A DNA stretch of 64,000 nt from Deferribacteres bacterium. GTDB taxonomy: Bacteria; Chrysiogenota; Deferribacteres; Deferribacterales; Geovibrionaceae. The stretch covers positions 310,001 to 374,000 of the forward strand of contig JAEWZN010000003.1 in assembly GCA_023395255.1 (NCBI GenBank). Reading direction: 5' to 3'. The notes beneath the pieces were generated by a model that searched no databases, had not been told where the DNA came from, and saw only the letters and a list, made by a program, of their open reading frames with translations. How positions within the stretch are numbered: position 1 is the stretch's first letter; every line of letters begins with the position of its first letter. Both the position numbers and the translations under genes were made by a program. Below are positions 26,469 through 35,486 of the stretch, piece after piece.

Positions 26469-27329
26469 ATGAGCAAAGGCGTTTTTTTTATCATAGCGGC
26501 GGCGGTTCTCTGGGGAACTACAGGCACTGCGCAGTTTTTTGCCCCTGAAGGGGCATCCCCCATGACAGTCGGGGCTTTCAGGCTTCTGGTAGGCGGAACA
26601 GGGCTTCTTCTGCTTGCTGTTTTTTCCGGCAGCTTCAAGGGCGGTGCGCCCTGGAACAGGCTCCATGTGCTTTTGGGCGGGCTCGCCGTTGCGGCGTATC
26701 AGGTGACCTTTTTCACAGGGGTCAAGCTTACCGGGGTCGCGGTGGGAACCATAGTCGCAATAGGTTCTGCTCCTGTCAGCGCGGGGATCCTCGGTTATTT
26801 CATTCTTCATGAAAAAATCAGGATGCGGTGGTACGTCTCCTCAGCCCTCGCTATTCTGGGATGTGCGCTCCTTGCTCTTTCCGGCGGCGGGGATATACAG
26901 ATCAGCCTGCCGGGAATAATATGCGCCTTCGGGGCGGGGTTCTCCTATGCGCTTTATGCGCTTCTCACCAAGTTGCTTATAAAGGATCATAACGGAACTG
27001 CCGCTGTGGGTTTAATATTTTTTCTGGGTGCGGTACTGCTTTCGCCGATTCTTTTTGTTTCTGAAACAGGCTGGATTATGAGCTGGCAGGGCGCGGCGGT
27101 TGCTGTTCATTTGGGGCTTATAACCACAACCGCGTCATATATACTGTTTGCGAAAGGGCTCAGGACTGTTTCGGTTTCCGCAACTGCCACTCTTTCGCTG
27201 GTGGAACCGCTTACGGCGACTATTCTCGGCATATTCCTTGTCGGCGAAAAGATCAATTTCATGGTCGGAATGGGCATCACCTGCCTGTTTCTGGGCATAG
27301 CCATCCTTATAATAAAAAGCAGGGCTTAG
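26469..27329 (+). CDS. EamA/DMT-family transporter
   Basis: 286 residues with ten predicted transmembrane helices arranged as two EamA repeats (first repeat about residues 5-135, second 145-284). Typical stretches are AAVLWGTTGTAQFF, ITTTASYILFAKGLRTVSVSATATLSLVEPL and FLVGEKINFMVGMGI. Family members export or import small metabolites, often amino acids or their derivatives; substrate is not predictable. The ATG follows AAGG. It stands alone, ends in a strong terminator, and separates the sulfur island from the hydroxyproline cluster. Confidence 0.88.
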   Translation: MSKGVFFIIAAAVLWGTTGTAQFFAPEGASPMTVGAFRLLVGGTGLLLLAVFSGSFKGGAPWNRLHVLLGGLAVAAYQVTFFTGVKLTGVAVGTIVAIGSAPVSAGILGYFILHEKIRMRWYVSSALAILGCALLALSGGGDIQISLPGIICAFGAGFSYALYALLTKLLIKDHNGTAAVGLIFFLGAVLLSPILFVSETGWIMSWQGAAVAVHLGLITTTASYILFAKGLRTVSVSATATLSLVEPLTATILGIFLVGEKINFMVGMGITCLFLGIAILIIKSRA

Positions 27330-27332
27330 GCA

Positions 27333-27363
27333 TAAAAAAACCTCCCGATTGAGGGAGGTTTAG
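27333..27363. terminator. terminator after EamA gene (bidirectional)
   Basis: AACCTCCC pairs with GGGAGGTT around GATTGA. The A-run on the left gives a T-run on the minus strand, so it can end transcription arriving from the glycyl-radical operon as well as from the EamA gene. Confidence 0.8.
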
Positions 27364-27370
27364 CTGTCTG

Positions 27371-27453
27371 CGTCATTGCGAACCCCTGAAAGGGTGAAGC
27401 AATCTCTCTGTATATTCAGAGACTGCTTCGTCGTTTTATCTCCTCGCAGTGAC
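27371..27453. repeat. R2 palindromic repeat, copy b
   Basis: MITE-like: ends GTCATTGCGA and TCGCAGTGAC, with inner arms AGCAATCTCT and AGAGACTGCTTC around a short AT loop. The same unit is found next to R1 elements at 5611-5680, 59031-59110 and 61143-61256. There is no gene in 27330-27645; it holds R2b, R1b and a duplicated gene end. Confidence 0.75.
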
Positions 27454-27463
27454 ACAGCAATTA

Positions 27464-27541
27464 GCACGGCGCATTCCCGTCATGGGAATGTGTTAATGCT
27501 GGTGTTCTGTTCTTCTTATGATCTCTTCCTGCAATTCGTCT
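27464..27541 (-). pseudogene. duplicated 3' end of the glycyl-radical enzyme gene
   Basis: 78 bases repeat 27617-27694 with three differences. On the minus strand both copies encode DELQEEIIRRTEHQH and stop, followed by the same R1 hairpin 1 and CGCCGTGC. The three changes are all synonymous third-position changes (AGG/AGA, ACT/ACA, GAG/GAA). The copy has no upstream coding part; its 5' side joins the end of R1b. Confidence 0.8.
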
Positions 27542-27548
27542 ATTTTAT

Positions 27549-27643
27549 GGGGTAAAAAACTACATCCTGTGTTTTTTACCCACACGCTCGCGGCGGGGTA
27601 AACCCGCCTTCGCTCCGCACGGCGCATTCCCGTCATGGGAATG
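27549..27643 (-). repeat. R1 dispersed element, copy b
   Basis: Read on the minus strand it starts two bases after the glycyl-radical enzyme stop. Hairpin 1 is CATTCCC/GGGAATG around ATGAC, then CGCCGTGCGGAGCGAA, hairpin 2 GGCGGG/CCCGCC around TTTAC, GCGAGCGTGT, and hairpin 3 GGGTAAAAAAC/GTTTTTTACCC around ACAGGATGTA. Hairpins 1 and 3 have stems unlike those of any other copy but are fully complementary. Confidence 0.75.
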
Positions 27644-27645
27644 TG

Positions 27646-30000
27646 TTAATGCTGGTGCTCAGTCCTTCTTATGATCTCTTCCTGCAATTCGTCTGTTATA
27701 TCAACGAAGTAGTCGGAGTAGCCGGCGACTCTTACGATAAGGTCTCTGTAGTTTTCAGGTTTGGTCTGAGCTTCTCTGAGGATTTTTTCATCCACAACGT
27801 TAAACTGAATGTGGTGGCCGTCCATACGGAAGTATGAACGGACGAGCCTACAAACGTTGTCTATGCCTTCCTCAGTGTACATAAATTCCTTAGCGAATCT
27901 CTGATTAAGCAGAGTGCCGCCTGTGCGCAGGTGGTCTATTTTGGAGGCTGATTTGATAACAGCCGTGGGCCCGTGTCTGTCCGCACCCTGAACCGGGGAT
28001 ATGCCTTCCGAAAGGGGAATGCCTTTTTTTCGTCCGTCCGGCAGTGCGCCTATAACGCTGCCGAAATACACGTGAGAGGTTGTGGGCAGAAGGTTGATTC
28101 TGTGCACTCCGCCCCTTGTGTTCGGTCTGCCGTTTACTGATTCAAAGAAGATTTCAAAAACCATGCGCATCAGATCATCCGCATAGTCATCATCATTACC
28201 GTATTTGGGAGTATTTTCAAGGAACTGGGCGCGCAGTTCGTCATATCCAGCGAAGTCTGCGTCCAGAGCTTTTTTCATTTCATCAAGGCTGATTATCTGC
28301 TGATCGTAAACATTATATTTCAGCGATGCGAGGGAGTCTGTTACAGAACCGAGACCCACACCCTGAATATATGTGGTGTTGTACCTTGCGCCGCCGTCAT
28401 TGTAATCCATGCCGTTTTTGATGCAGTCCTCAGTGAGTATGGAGAGGAAAGGCACGGGGATGTATTCGGCAAAAAGGCGCTCAATAACTATATTGCCGCG
28501 TATTTTGATGTCTATGAAGTAGTTAAGCTGCTTTTTATAGGCTTCCATAAGCTCTTCAAAGGATTTGAAGTCAGCAGGAATATCAAGCCCGATCTGTTTC
28601 TGGGTATATTTGTCATACCCGCCGTAGATGGTGAGCTCAAGTATTTTGGACAGGTTGAAATAGCCGGAGAGGATGTATGCTTCCGTCCCGAATGCGCCCG
28701 ATTCAACGCAGCCTGATGCGCCGCCGTTTCTGGCATCAACTATATCTTTCCCCTGACGCATAAGCTCCTGAATGATCGCATCCGTGTTGAATATGGAGGG
28801 CTGGCCGAAGCCTGTTTTTATGATATTTAGAGCCCTTTTCAGGAATCTGTCAGGTGTCTTTTTGGAGATCTGCACCATCGAGCTGGGCTGGAGAAGCCTC
28901 ATCTCCTCAATAACATCAAGGAGCACGTATGAGAGTTCGTTAACTCCGTCGGAGCCGTCCTCTTTTACGCCGCCTAAGTTAATGAGGGCGAAGTCGGTGT
29001 AGGTGTTGGATTCCTTGGCTGTTATGCCCACTTTCGGGGGGGCAGGGTGGTTGTTGAACTTGATCCAGAATGAGTGGAGCAGTTCCTTGGCGCCTTCCTC
29101 GGTGAGTTTGCCGGATTCTATATCCGCTTTGTAGAAGGGATAAAGGTGCTGATCAAGCCTGCCGGGGTTGAAAGCATCCCATGGGTTGGTTTCGGTTATT
29201 ACACCGATATGCACGAACCAGTAAAGCTGCAATGCCTCCCAGAAGTTTTCCGGAGCGTTTGCGGGCACTTTGGAGCAGACTACGCTCATTTCCTGAAGCT
29301 CAAGCTTGCGTTTGGGGTCTTTTTCCTTGTCTGCCATCTCTTTCAGTGCCTGAGCATTGCGCTCGGCGAAGTTTATGACAGCATCTGCGGCGATGAGCAT
29401 TGCCTTGAGTTCTTCATTTTTCTTGAAGGCTTCGGGATCGTTAAAAAAGTCGAGCTCTTTAATAGCCTGTCTGACTTCCTCTTTCAGTCCGTTAAGCCCT
29501 GTTCTGAATATTTTTTTGCCGAGAACCGTATGTCCGGGCGCTCTCTGCTCCTGAAACTCAGTGAAGACACCGGCTTCATAGGCATTCATCCATTCATCAG
29601 TCATGTGCTCAAGAACTTTCTCCCTGTGAGATTTGCCCGACCAGAACGGGAAGACAATATCATCGTGGAGTTTTCTGTTTTGCTCATCAACTTTGAAGGA
29701 GACCTTCGGTCTTGAGTGAAGGATGTCAAAATCCTCTTTGGAATGTATGCACACCTCAGGGTAGGTGGGTGTAGCCTTGGGTGCGGGGCCTCTTTCGCCG
29801 ACTATGAGTTCGCCGTCCTGAAAGTAAAGCTCCTTGTTTGCCATAATGTAGTGGAAGGCTTTCGCTCGCTGAACAGGAACAGACAGACCGTCCGCCTCAT
29901 CGCTTTTAAAAAACTCTGTTAACAAAACTCCCCTTTCAGAAGAAATAGTGGGGACTGCGTCAAGGCTCTCTTCGCGGAGTCTTTTAATCCTGTCAGTCAT
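27646..30000 (-). CDS. hypD: glycyl-radical enzyme, probable trans-4-hydroxy-L-proline dehydratase
   Basis: 784 residues. The thiyl-radical cysteine is C431 with E433 in GGASGCVESGAFG, and the glycyl radical is at G760 in RVAGYSDYF; these positions and the C-terminal ending match HypD of Clostridioides difficile as I recall it (C434, E436, G765). HypD removes water from trans-4-hydroxyproline to give pyrroline-5-carboxylate under strict anoxia. P5C dehydrogenase and proline dehydrogenase lie 6-10 kb away on the same strand, which strongly supports the substrate. Other members (CutC, glycerol and propanediol dehydratases) are alternatives. ATG 30000 follows AGGAGG; the activase gene is immediately upstream. 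Confidence 0.8.
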   Translation of the reverse strand: MTDRIKRLREESLDAVPTISSERGVLLTEFFKSDEADGLSVPVQRAKAFHYIMANKELYFQDGELIVGERGPAPKATPTYPEVCIHSKEDFDILHSRPKVSFKVDEQNRKLHDDIVFPFWSGKSHREKVLEHMTDEWMNAYEAGVFTEFQEQRAPGHTVLGKKIFRTGLNGLKEEVRQAIKELDFFNDPEAFKKNEELKAMLIAADAVINFAERNAQALKEMADKEKDPKRKLELQEMSVVCSKVPANAPENFWEALQLYWFVHIGVITETNPWDAFNPGRLDQHLYPFYKADIESGKLTEEGAKELLHSFWIKFNNHPAPPKVGITAKESNTYTDFALINLGGVKEDGSDGVNELSYVLLDVIEEMRLLQPSSMVQISKKTPDRFLKRALNIIKTGFGQPSIFNTDAIIQELMRQGKDIVDARNGGASGCVESGAFGTEAYILSGYFNLSKILELTIYGGYDKYTQKQIGLDIPADFKSFEELMEAYKKQLNYFIDIKIRGNIVIERLFAEYIPVPFLSILTEDCIKNGMDYNDGGARYNTTYIQGVGLGSVTDSLASLKYNVYDQQIISLDEMKKALDADFAGYDELRAQFLENTPKYGNDDDYADDLMRMVFEIFFESVNGRPNTRGGVHRINLLPTTSHVYFGSVIGALPDGRKKGIPLSEGISPVQGADRHGPTAVIKSASKIDHLRTGGTLLNQRFAKEFMYTEEGIDNVCRLVRSYFRMDGHHIQFNVVDEKILREAQTKPENYRDLIVRVAGYSDYFVDITDELQEEIIRRTEHQH

Positions 30001-30004
30001 ATGC

Positions 30005-30808
30005 TTAGCCTCCTATTTTGGTCCTTATGCCGTATCCGTTGAAGAAAGCGGCAATTTGGTGCATATATTCGTCAGACGGCTTTTCTATGCCGCCCATAAG
30101 GTATTCCTGTCCTAATCTGCGGTATTTGTCCTTTCCGATCTTATGATAGGGAAGGAGATCCAGCGGAACTCCGGGGAACTGTGCCGCGAACTCCGCCGTT
30201 TTTCTGAGGTTGTCTTCCGTATCCGTGATAGTGGGGATAACAGGGAACCTCAGTCTCACTTCCGTGCCGCTTTCGAATATGACACGGAAGTTATCAAGGA
30301 TTTGTCCGTTCGGCACACCGCAGTATTTTTTGTGCAGCCCATCATCCATGAGCTTTATGTCATAAAGAAACAGGTCAGTGAGAGGAATGGCCTTTTCAAG
30401 TATGCCTCTGTTAACATAGCCTGAGGTGTCCACACAGGTTTTTATCCCTTTTTCCTTACAGCTTTTCAGGAGAGCCAGCAGAAATTCATGCTGAACAAAA
30501 GCCTCGCCTCCGGAAAAGGTTGCCCCGCCGCCCGATTCCTCATAGAAGAGAATGTCTTTTTCGATCTCCTCCATGACTTCTCTGACGGTCATCTCCTTTC
30601 CTACGATCTCCATGCTTTCCAGAACTTTGCCGTCAAGTTTGAGTTCCTTCTTTATCTGCTCAATGGCAAAGCCCTTGCTCTCCGGGTTGTGACACCATAT
30701 GCAGGAGAGCGGACAGCCCTTTAAAAATACCGTGGAACGGATTCCGGGGCCGTCATGGATCGCATATTTCTTTATGTCAAACACTATACCTTTTATTATA
30801 CACCTCAA
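30005..30808 (-). CDS. glycyl-radical enzyme activating protein (radical SAM)
   Basis: 267 residues. The radical-SAM motif is CPLSCIWC after IHDGPGIRSTVFLKG, and GGEAF and DIK motifs follow. It installs the glycyl radical on the dehydratase encoded four bases downstream. Many activases of this group carry a ferredoxin insert with two further 4Fe-4S clusters; here the stretch after CHNPES (about residues 47-76) has no cysteine and is short, like pyruvate formate-lyase activase. The start is uncertain: TTG 30808 is the only usual start before the conserved KGIVFDI, and GAGGTG lies within the reading frame rather than ahead of it. Confidence 0.88.
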   Translation of the reverse strand: MRCIIKGIVFDIKKYAIHDGPGIRSTVFLKGCPLSCIWCHNPESKGFAIEQIKKELKLDGKVLESMEIVGKEMTVREVMEEIEKDILFYEESGGGATFSGGEAFVQHEFLLALLKSCKEKGIKTCVDTSGYVNRGILEKAIPLTDLFLYDIKLMDDGLHKKYCGVPNGQILDNFRVIFESGTEVRLRFPVIPTITDTEDNLRKTAEFAAQFPGVPLDLLPYHKIGKDKYRRLGQEYLMGGIEKPSDEYMHQIAAFFNGYGIRTKIGG

Positions 30809-30841
30809 AAGAGACTAAAACAATCTTAAATTAACTGTTTT

Positions 30842-31558
30842 TTACTTTTTCTTGCCGAGATATGCTTCCTGAACCTTGGGGTCGTTGAGCAGGTCTGAGG
30901 CATTGCCTGAGATTGTCACCTTGCCCACATCAAGAACATAGCCTCTGTCCGCCAGTTTGAGAGCGGCTTTAGCGTTCTGTTCAACAAGGAGAACAGTAAC
31001 GCCTGTTTTAGAGATCTCTTTTATCGCAGTGAAAATCATCTTAACAAGTATAGGCGCTATGCCGAGTGAGGGCTCATCCAGAAGAAGAAGCTGAGGCTTG
31101 GACATAAGCGCTCTGGAGATGGCAAGCATCTGCTGCTCACCGCCGGAGAGTGTTCCGGCAAGCTGTTTGCGCCTTTCCAGAAGTCTGGGGAAGAGGGCGT
31201 ATATCCAGTCCAGAGTGTCTTTATCTATGCTGTTTTTCACGAAAGCGCCGATTTTTATGTTCTCTTCCACTGTGAGTGTGCCGAAAACCTGACGGCCTTC
31301 GGGCGAGTGGGAAACACCCTGCCTTACTATTTTGTGGGCGGGCATTCTGGCGAGGTCAGCATCCTTGTAGAGAATCTGCCCTGCTTTCGGCTTAATAAGG
31401 CCGCTTATTGTGCGAAGAGTGGTTGATTTACCTGCGCCGTTCGCGCCGAGTATGGAGACAATCTCCCCTTTATTCACTTCAAAGCTGATTCCTTTTATGG
31501 CCTGAATGCTTCCGTAATTGACAAAAAGGTCTTTAACTTCCAAGAGTTTTTCTGCCAT
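30842..31558 (-). CDS. livF: branched-chain amino-acid-type ABC transporter ATP-binding protein LivF
   Basis: 238 residues from ATG 31558, with GAGG upstream and the livG stop overlapping region; a longer frame to 31606 is rejected. Walker A is GANGAGKST, the ABC signature LSGGEQQ, and Walker B LLLLDEPS. It energises the LivHM permease at the inner membrane. It is the last gene of the livKHMGF set, directly before the hydroxyproline dehydratase activase (33 bases). Gene position suggests the transporter may carry hydroxyproline or proline rather than leucine; that is inference. Confidence 0.93.
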   Translation of the reverse strand: MAEKLLEVKDLFVNYGSIQAIKGISFEVNKGEIVSILGANGAGKSTTLRTISGLIKPKAGQILYKDADLARMPAHKIVRQGVSHSPEGRQVFGTLTVEENIKIGAFVKNSIDKDTLDWIYALFPRLLERRKQLAGTLSGGEQQMLAISRALMSKPQLLLLDEPSLGIAPILVKMIFTAIKEISKTGVTVLLVEQNAKAALKLADRGYVLDVGKVTISGNASDLLNDPKVQEAYLGKKK

Positions 31559-31559
31559 G

Positions 31560-32339
31560 TCAGTTTGCCTCCTCGTCATCATCCTCGCTGCCGAGGTAAG
31601 CTTCAATAACCACCGGGTCGCTCTGTATGAAGTCAGGATCTCCTTCGCTAATTTTTTTGCCGAAGTTAATTACAGTAATCTTGTTTACAAGCTGCATAAC
31701 CATATCCATGTCATGCTCTATCAGAAGTATTGTAATGCCTGATTCCTTGATTCTCTTTATGAGTTCCATGAGTTCCAGAGTTTCTTTCTCATTCAGCCCC
31801 GCTGCCGGTTCGTCAAGTATGAGTAGTTCCGGTTCGGTTGCAAGGGCTCTGCCTATCTCCACCCGTCTCTGTATGCCGTAAGCAAGTGACTGAGTGGGGA
31901 TTGTGGCATATTCGGAAAGCCCCATGAGCTTCATAATATCTTTGACTTTCAGCCAGTTTTCCTTTTCATCCTTTCTGTAGAAGGGGGTGCTGAAAAGTCC
32001 CTGAAACCATGTCTGTTTTGATTTCTGATGGCGGCCGGAGATAATATTCTCCGCAACGCTCATTTTACCGAAGAGGCGTATGTTCTGGAATGTACGTACA
32101 ATGCCTTTTCCTGCTATGTCACAGGGGTGCATTCCGGCTATGTTTTCGCCTTTCCAGATTATTTCGCCTTCCTCAGGTTTGTAAATCCCGGTGATGCAGT
32201 TGAACGCAGTGGTTTTTCCCGCACCGTTGGGGCCTATTATCCCGTATATATCCCCCTCCTCAACCTTAAAGGAGAGCTTATCCATAGCGACAACGCCGCC
32301 GAAAACCTTTGTAACGTTTTTAAGCTCAAGCAGACTCAT
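31560..32339 (-). CDS. livG: branched-chain amino-acid-type ABC transporter ATP-binding protein LivG
   Basis: 259 residues. Walker A GPNGAGKTT, signature SLAYGIQRRVEIGRA (the degenerate LSGGQ typical of LivG), Walker B LLILDEPAAGLN. The chain ends in an acidic EDDDEEAN tail. The ATG overlaps the livM stop by four bases and its own stop sits one base from the livF start, so translation is coupled across the operon. Confidence 0.93.
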   Translation of the reverse strand: MSLLELKNVTKVFGGVVAMDKLSFKVEEGDIYGIIGPNGAGKTTAFNCITGIYKPEEGEIIWKGENIAGMHPCDIAGKGIVRTFQNIRLFGKMSVAENIISGRHQKSKQTWFQGLFSTPFYRKDEKENWLKVKDIMKLMGLSEYATIPTQSLAYGIQRRVEIGRALATEPELLILDEPAAGLNEKETLELMELIKRIKESGITILLIEHDMDMVMQLVNKITVINFGKKISEGDPDFIQSDPVVIEAYLGSEDDDEEAN

Positions 32340-33283
32340 GCCTTATCCTCCGTTACGTATTTCGGCAGTCTGCCGTATTTTGCGGGGAGCATTCCTTCCG
32401 GACGGAGTATCATGGACACCACCATCGCAAATCCGAATACAAAGTACCTTGCCGTGGCGAACTCCCTGAATATTTCGGGGAGAACGAACATTATGAATGT
32501 TCCGGCAAGAATTCCGGGGATTGATGCTTTTCCGCCCACAAGAATGATGGCGAAGAATATTACCGATGTCATAAAGTTAAATGCCTCAGGGCTGACGGCA
32601 GCGTACTGTATGGAGAATACGAAACCGGCAAGACCTGCAATGGCAGCGCCCAGTGCGAATGAGAAAACACGGTAGAACCTTGTGCTGATCCCTAAGCTTT
32701 CCGCCGCTATGGGGTCTTCCTGAATATAATGAAGTGCTCTGCCCACCTTGCTTTTTTCAAGGTTTCTGATCAGCAGAAGCGTGATAAGGAGAAGGAAGAA
32801 CGCTATGTAGTATATTGTGAGACTGTCGTCCAGATAAAAGCCGAACACTTTTGCATCAAGCCCGAATATTCCGTTAGGGCCGCCTGTAAGTCCGAAAAGG
32901 TCATTTTTAAGAGCCTGTTCAAACACTATGTTCATGCCTATTGTCGCAACAAGGAGATAATCGCCCCTGAGGTGGACAATGGGAGTGGAAAGTACAATGG
33001 CAAAAAGAGCGGGAATAACGATTACCACTGGTATGGCAAAAAGGATATTAAGCCCGAAGTGAACATTCATGATTGCCGTTATATAAGCGCCGAGGCCGAA
33101 GAACAGTGCGTGCCCCATGTCAAACATTCCGGCGCGGCCGAGAACTATGTCAAGGCTGAGTGCCACCACGGAATATATGCAGAAGGTAGTTATCACCGTA
33201 AGCCATCTGGGGTCGTTCACCAGCGGGAAAAGAGCCAGAACTGCGAAAAGGATCGCGTATCCGATTATTGCTTTGTTTTTCAT
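32336..33283 (-). CDS. livM: branched-chain amino-acid-type ABC transporter permease LivM
   Basis: 315 residues from ATG 33283 with GGAGAAAG upstream; the longer frame to 33376 lies inside livH and is rejected. About nine transmembrane helices. The family stretch LSLDIVLGRAGMFDMGHALFFGLGAY and the cytoplasmic coupling loop ALHYIQEDPIAAESLGI are clear. It pairs with LivH to form the transmembrane path; TAATG overlap with livH. Confidence 0.93.
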   Translation of the reverse strand: MKNKAIIGYAILFAVLALFPLVNDPRWLTVITTFCIYSVVALSLDIVLGRAGMFDMGHALFFGLGAYITAIMNVHFGLNILFAIPVVIVIPALFAIVLSTPIVHLRGDYLLVATIGMNIVFEQALKNDLFGLTGGPNGIFGLDAKVFGFYLDDSLTIYYIAFFLLLITLLLIRNLEKSKVGRALHYIQEDPIAAESLGISTRFYRVFSFALGAAIAGLAGFVFSIQYAAVSPEAFNFMTSVIFFAIILVGGKASIPGILAGTFIMFVLPEIFREFATARYFVFGFAMVVSMILRPEGMLPAKYGRLPKYVTEDKA

Positions 33284-34188
33284 TACACTTTCTCCGCTAC
33301 GCGCTCGCCGAGGATTCCCGTGGGGCGCACAATAAGTATGAGGATAAGCAGAATGAAGGTGAATGCCTCTGCCCATGTGGATGAAACATACCCTGCAATG
33401 AGAGCGGTGAAAAGACCGAGGAGATAACCGCCCACCATGGAGCCGGGAATGTTTCCTATACCGCCCAGAATTGCGGCTATGAAAGCGTTAAGGCCGTAAA
33501 TCCATCCAAGGTTGAAGCTGATTCCCCTGTAGTACATTCCTATAAAAAGACCGCCAACGGAGCCGAGAACAGCGCCGACCACGAAGATGATCATTATTAT
33601 CATGTTCACGTTTATGCCCATCAGCTTTGCCACATCCTGATTGATGGCGCTGGCTCTGATGGCTGTTCCCATTTTGGTGTAGTTGATGAAGAGAGTGAGG
33701 GAAACCATAAGAAGCAATGTGATTATTATCATTGCTGCCTGAACAAATGTTATTGTTATGCCGTATATTGTCCAGCTTGCTGCCGGAAGGATGTCAGATG
33801 GAAAGATAGTTATGTTGGGACCCCAGATAAGCATTATGCCGTTCTGGATCATCATAGATGCGCCGAGGGCTGAAACAACCGCCGAAAGCCGCGGTGCATT
33901 GCGCAGCGGCCTGTATGCCACTCTCTCAACAAGCAGCGCAACAGCGGCAGCGACAATTGCCGTCAGCACAAATACCATAATAACCACCATGGACTGTGGC
34001 ATAACACCCATGCCTATAAGCTGAGTGTAAAACATAAGGCCGATGTAGGCCGATAAGGCAACGAGATCGCCGTGTGCGAAGTTAATGAGCTTCATAACTC
34101 CGTAAACCATTGTATAGCCGAGGGCTACCAGAGCGTAAATGCTGCCGATTATTAAACCGTTGACTACCTGCTGAAGAAATATATCCAT
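33283..34188 (-). CDS. livH: branched-chain amino-acid-type ABC transporter permease LivH
   Basis: 301 residues, about eight transmembrane helices, with the LivH hallmarks QQVVNGLIIGSIYALVALGY, MKLINFAHGDL and the coupling loop TKMGTAIRASAINQDVAKLMGIN. It follows livK after a hairpin (34288-34308) that should lower expression of the membrane and ATPase genes relative to the binding protein. Confidence 0.93.
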   Translation of the reverse strand: MDIFLQQVVNGLIIGSIYALVALGYTMVYGVMKLINFAHGDLVALSAYIGLMFYTQLIGMGVMPQSMVVIMVFVLTAIVAAAVALLVERVAYRPLRNAPRLSAVVSALGASMMIQNGIMLIWGPNITIFPSDILPAASWTIYGITITFVQAAMIIITLLLMVSLTLFINYTKMGTAIRASAINQDVAKLMGINVNMIIMIIFVVGAVLGSVGGLFIGMYYRGISFNLGWIYGLNAFIAAILGGIGNIPGSMVGGYLLGLFTALIAGYVSSTWAEAFTFILLILILIVRPTGILGERVAEKV

Positions 34189-34287
34189 ACGCTTTTCCTT
34201 AATATTTCGTCATTCTAAGTATAGGGAAGCAAGTATCTTTCCTTTACCTAGAAAGATGAAACCCCCTATGGGAATAATGAGTAAAAA

Positions 34288-34308
34288 GGGCGGCGGCATG
34301 CGCCGCCC
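34288..34308 (-). terminator. attenuating hairpin between livK and livH
   Basis: GGGCGGCGGC/GCGCCGCCC stem with a very short loop, followed on the minus strand by TTTTTAC. It lies 21 bases after the livK stop and 100 bases before livH. A partial terminator here is common where a binding protein is made in excess. Confidence 0.7.
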
Positions 34309-34329
34309 TGTATTTTGTGGAAATGGTTG

Positions 34330-35457
34330 TTACTGTTTGGGATATGCAACGCCGTAGCTGCCGTCAGCATTGATGTTGTAAACCATGAAGGTAGAGCCTA
34401 TACGCTCGCCTCTTGTGTCCCATTTAAGTTTGCCTGAATAGCCGTTAAGTTCGTTTTTGTGCAGCCAGTCAGAGATTTTTTTGGTGTCTGTAGTCTGAAG
34501 TTTTTCGATTGCTGTAAGGAATGCAAGCATACCGTCAGCGTTCAGCAGAGACCATATAGAAGGAATTTCTTTTCCGTATTTTGCTTTGTATGCAGCGAGG
34601 AATTTTTTAGCGCTGTCATAAGGAAGCATGTCGGGAGTGGGAACGTTGATTATTTTCGCATCTTTTGCGGCAGGGCCGGCAAGTTTGAAGAAGTCAACGT
34701 TGTCGTTAGCGTCGCCGCCGATGAATTCAGCATTGATGCCAAGCTGTTTCTGCTGAGCGCGGATAAGACCGCCGTCAGCATAGTAGCCAGCGAAGTAGAT
34801 TACATCGGGGTTAAGAGCTTTGATGCTAGTGAGAACAGGTGTGAAGTTCTGGCTGTTAGCTTTGATTTTGCCGGAATACACGATGCTGCCTTTAAGTTTT
34901 TTCACTTCGGCGGTAACAGCGTCAGCAAGTCCTGATGCATAGCTGGAGTGGTCGGAGATGATTGCTATACGTTTGAATTTCGCAACGTTTACCATGTAGT
35001 CTGCTGTGAATTCGGCTGCGGCTGAGTTGGGGTTGGAGTTTCTGAAGAAAGTCCAGTAGCCTTCTTTTACGAGAGAGTCGCTTGTGCCGTCAGTTGTCTG
35101 AAGAACGCCTGCGCGGTAGTAAGTTCTCTGTGCAGCTTCAGCAGCGCTTGAAGTATAAGAACCGATAACCATGATGACGCCTTTTTCCACGAGTTCTTTG
35201 GCGCAGATAGCTGCTTTCATTGCCTGAGCTTCATCATCGCATGTGAAAACTTCAAGTTTTTTGCCAAGCAGTCCGCCTTTGGCATTGTACTGGTCTGCAA
35301 GAAGTCTTGCAGCGTTGTCAATACCTTGTCCTTCGTTTGCATACTCGCCTGTGATAGGTGCCTGTACTCCGATTTTGATGGTGTCGGCTGCAAACGCCCC
35401 GACAGCGAAAAACGCACTTACCATCAGCATAAGTGACAGACTAAACAGTTTTTTCAT
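34330..35457 (-). CDS. livK: periplasmic substrate-binding protein of the liv-type transporter
   Basis: 375 residues with signal peptide MKKLFSLSLMLMVSAFFAVG and cleavage near AFA-ADT. The mature chain starts TIKIGVQAPITGEYANEGQG, the usual entrance of type I periplasmic binding proteins of the Leu/Ile/Val family, and has IGSYTSSAAEAAQ and FAGYYADGGLIRAQ ligand-lobe motifs. First gene of livKHMGF. The cluster around it degrades proline and hydroxyproline, so the ligand may be one of these; the sequence alone cannot tell it from branched-chain amino acids. Confidence 0.9.
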   Translation of the reverse strand: MKKLFSLSLMLMVSAFFAVGAFAADTIKIGVQAPITGEYANEGQGIDNAARLLADQYNAKGGLLGKKLEVFTCDDEAQAMKAAICAKELVEKGVIMVIGSYTSSAAEAAQRTYYRAGVLQTTDGTSDSLVKEGYWTFFRNSNPNSAAAEFTADYMVNVAKFKRIAIISDHSSYASGLADAVTAEVKKLKGSIVYSGKIKANSQNFTPVLTSIKALNPDVIYFAGYYADGGLIRAQQKQLGINAEFIGGDANDNVDFFKLAGPAAKDAKIINVPTPDMLPYDSAKKFLAAYKAKYGKEIPSIWSLLNADGMLAFLTAIEKLQTTDTKKISDWLHKNELNGYSGKLKWDTRGERIGSTFMVYNINADGSYGVAYPKQ

Positions 35458-35486
35458 AGCTTCCTCCTGCTAACTAGTGTTGTATT

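Noticed and set aside
27464..27694. Prophage or integrative-element attachment site at the duplicated gene end
   Set aside because: No integrase or cargo lies between the direct repeats; only 75 bases of R1 separate them.
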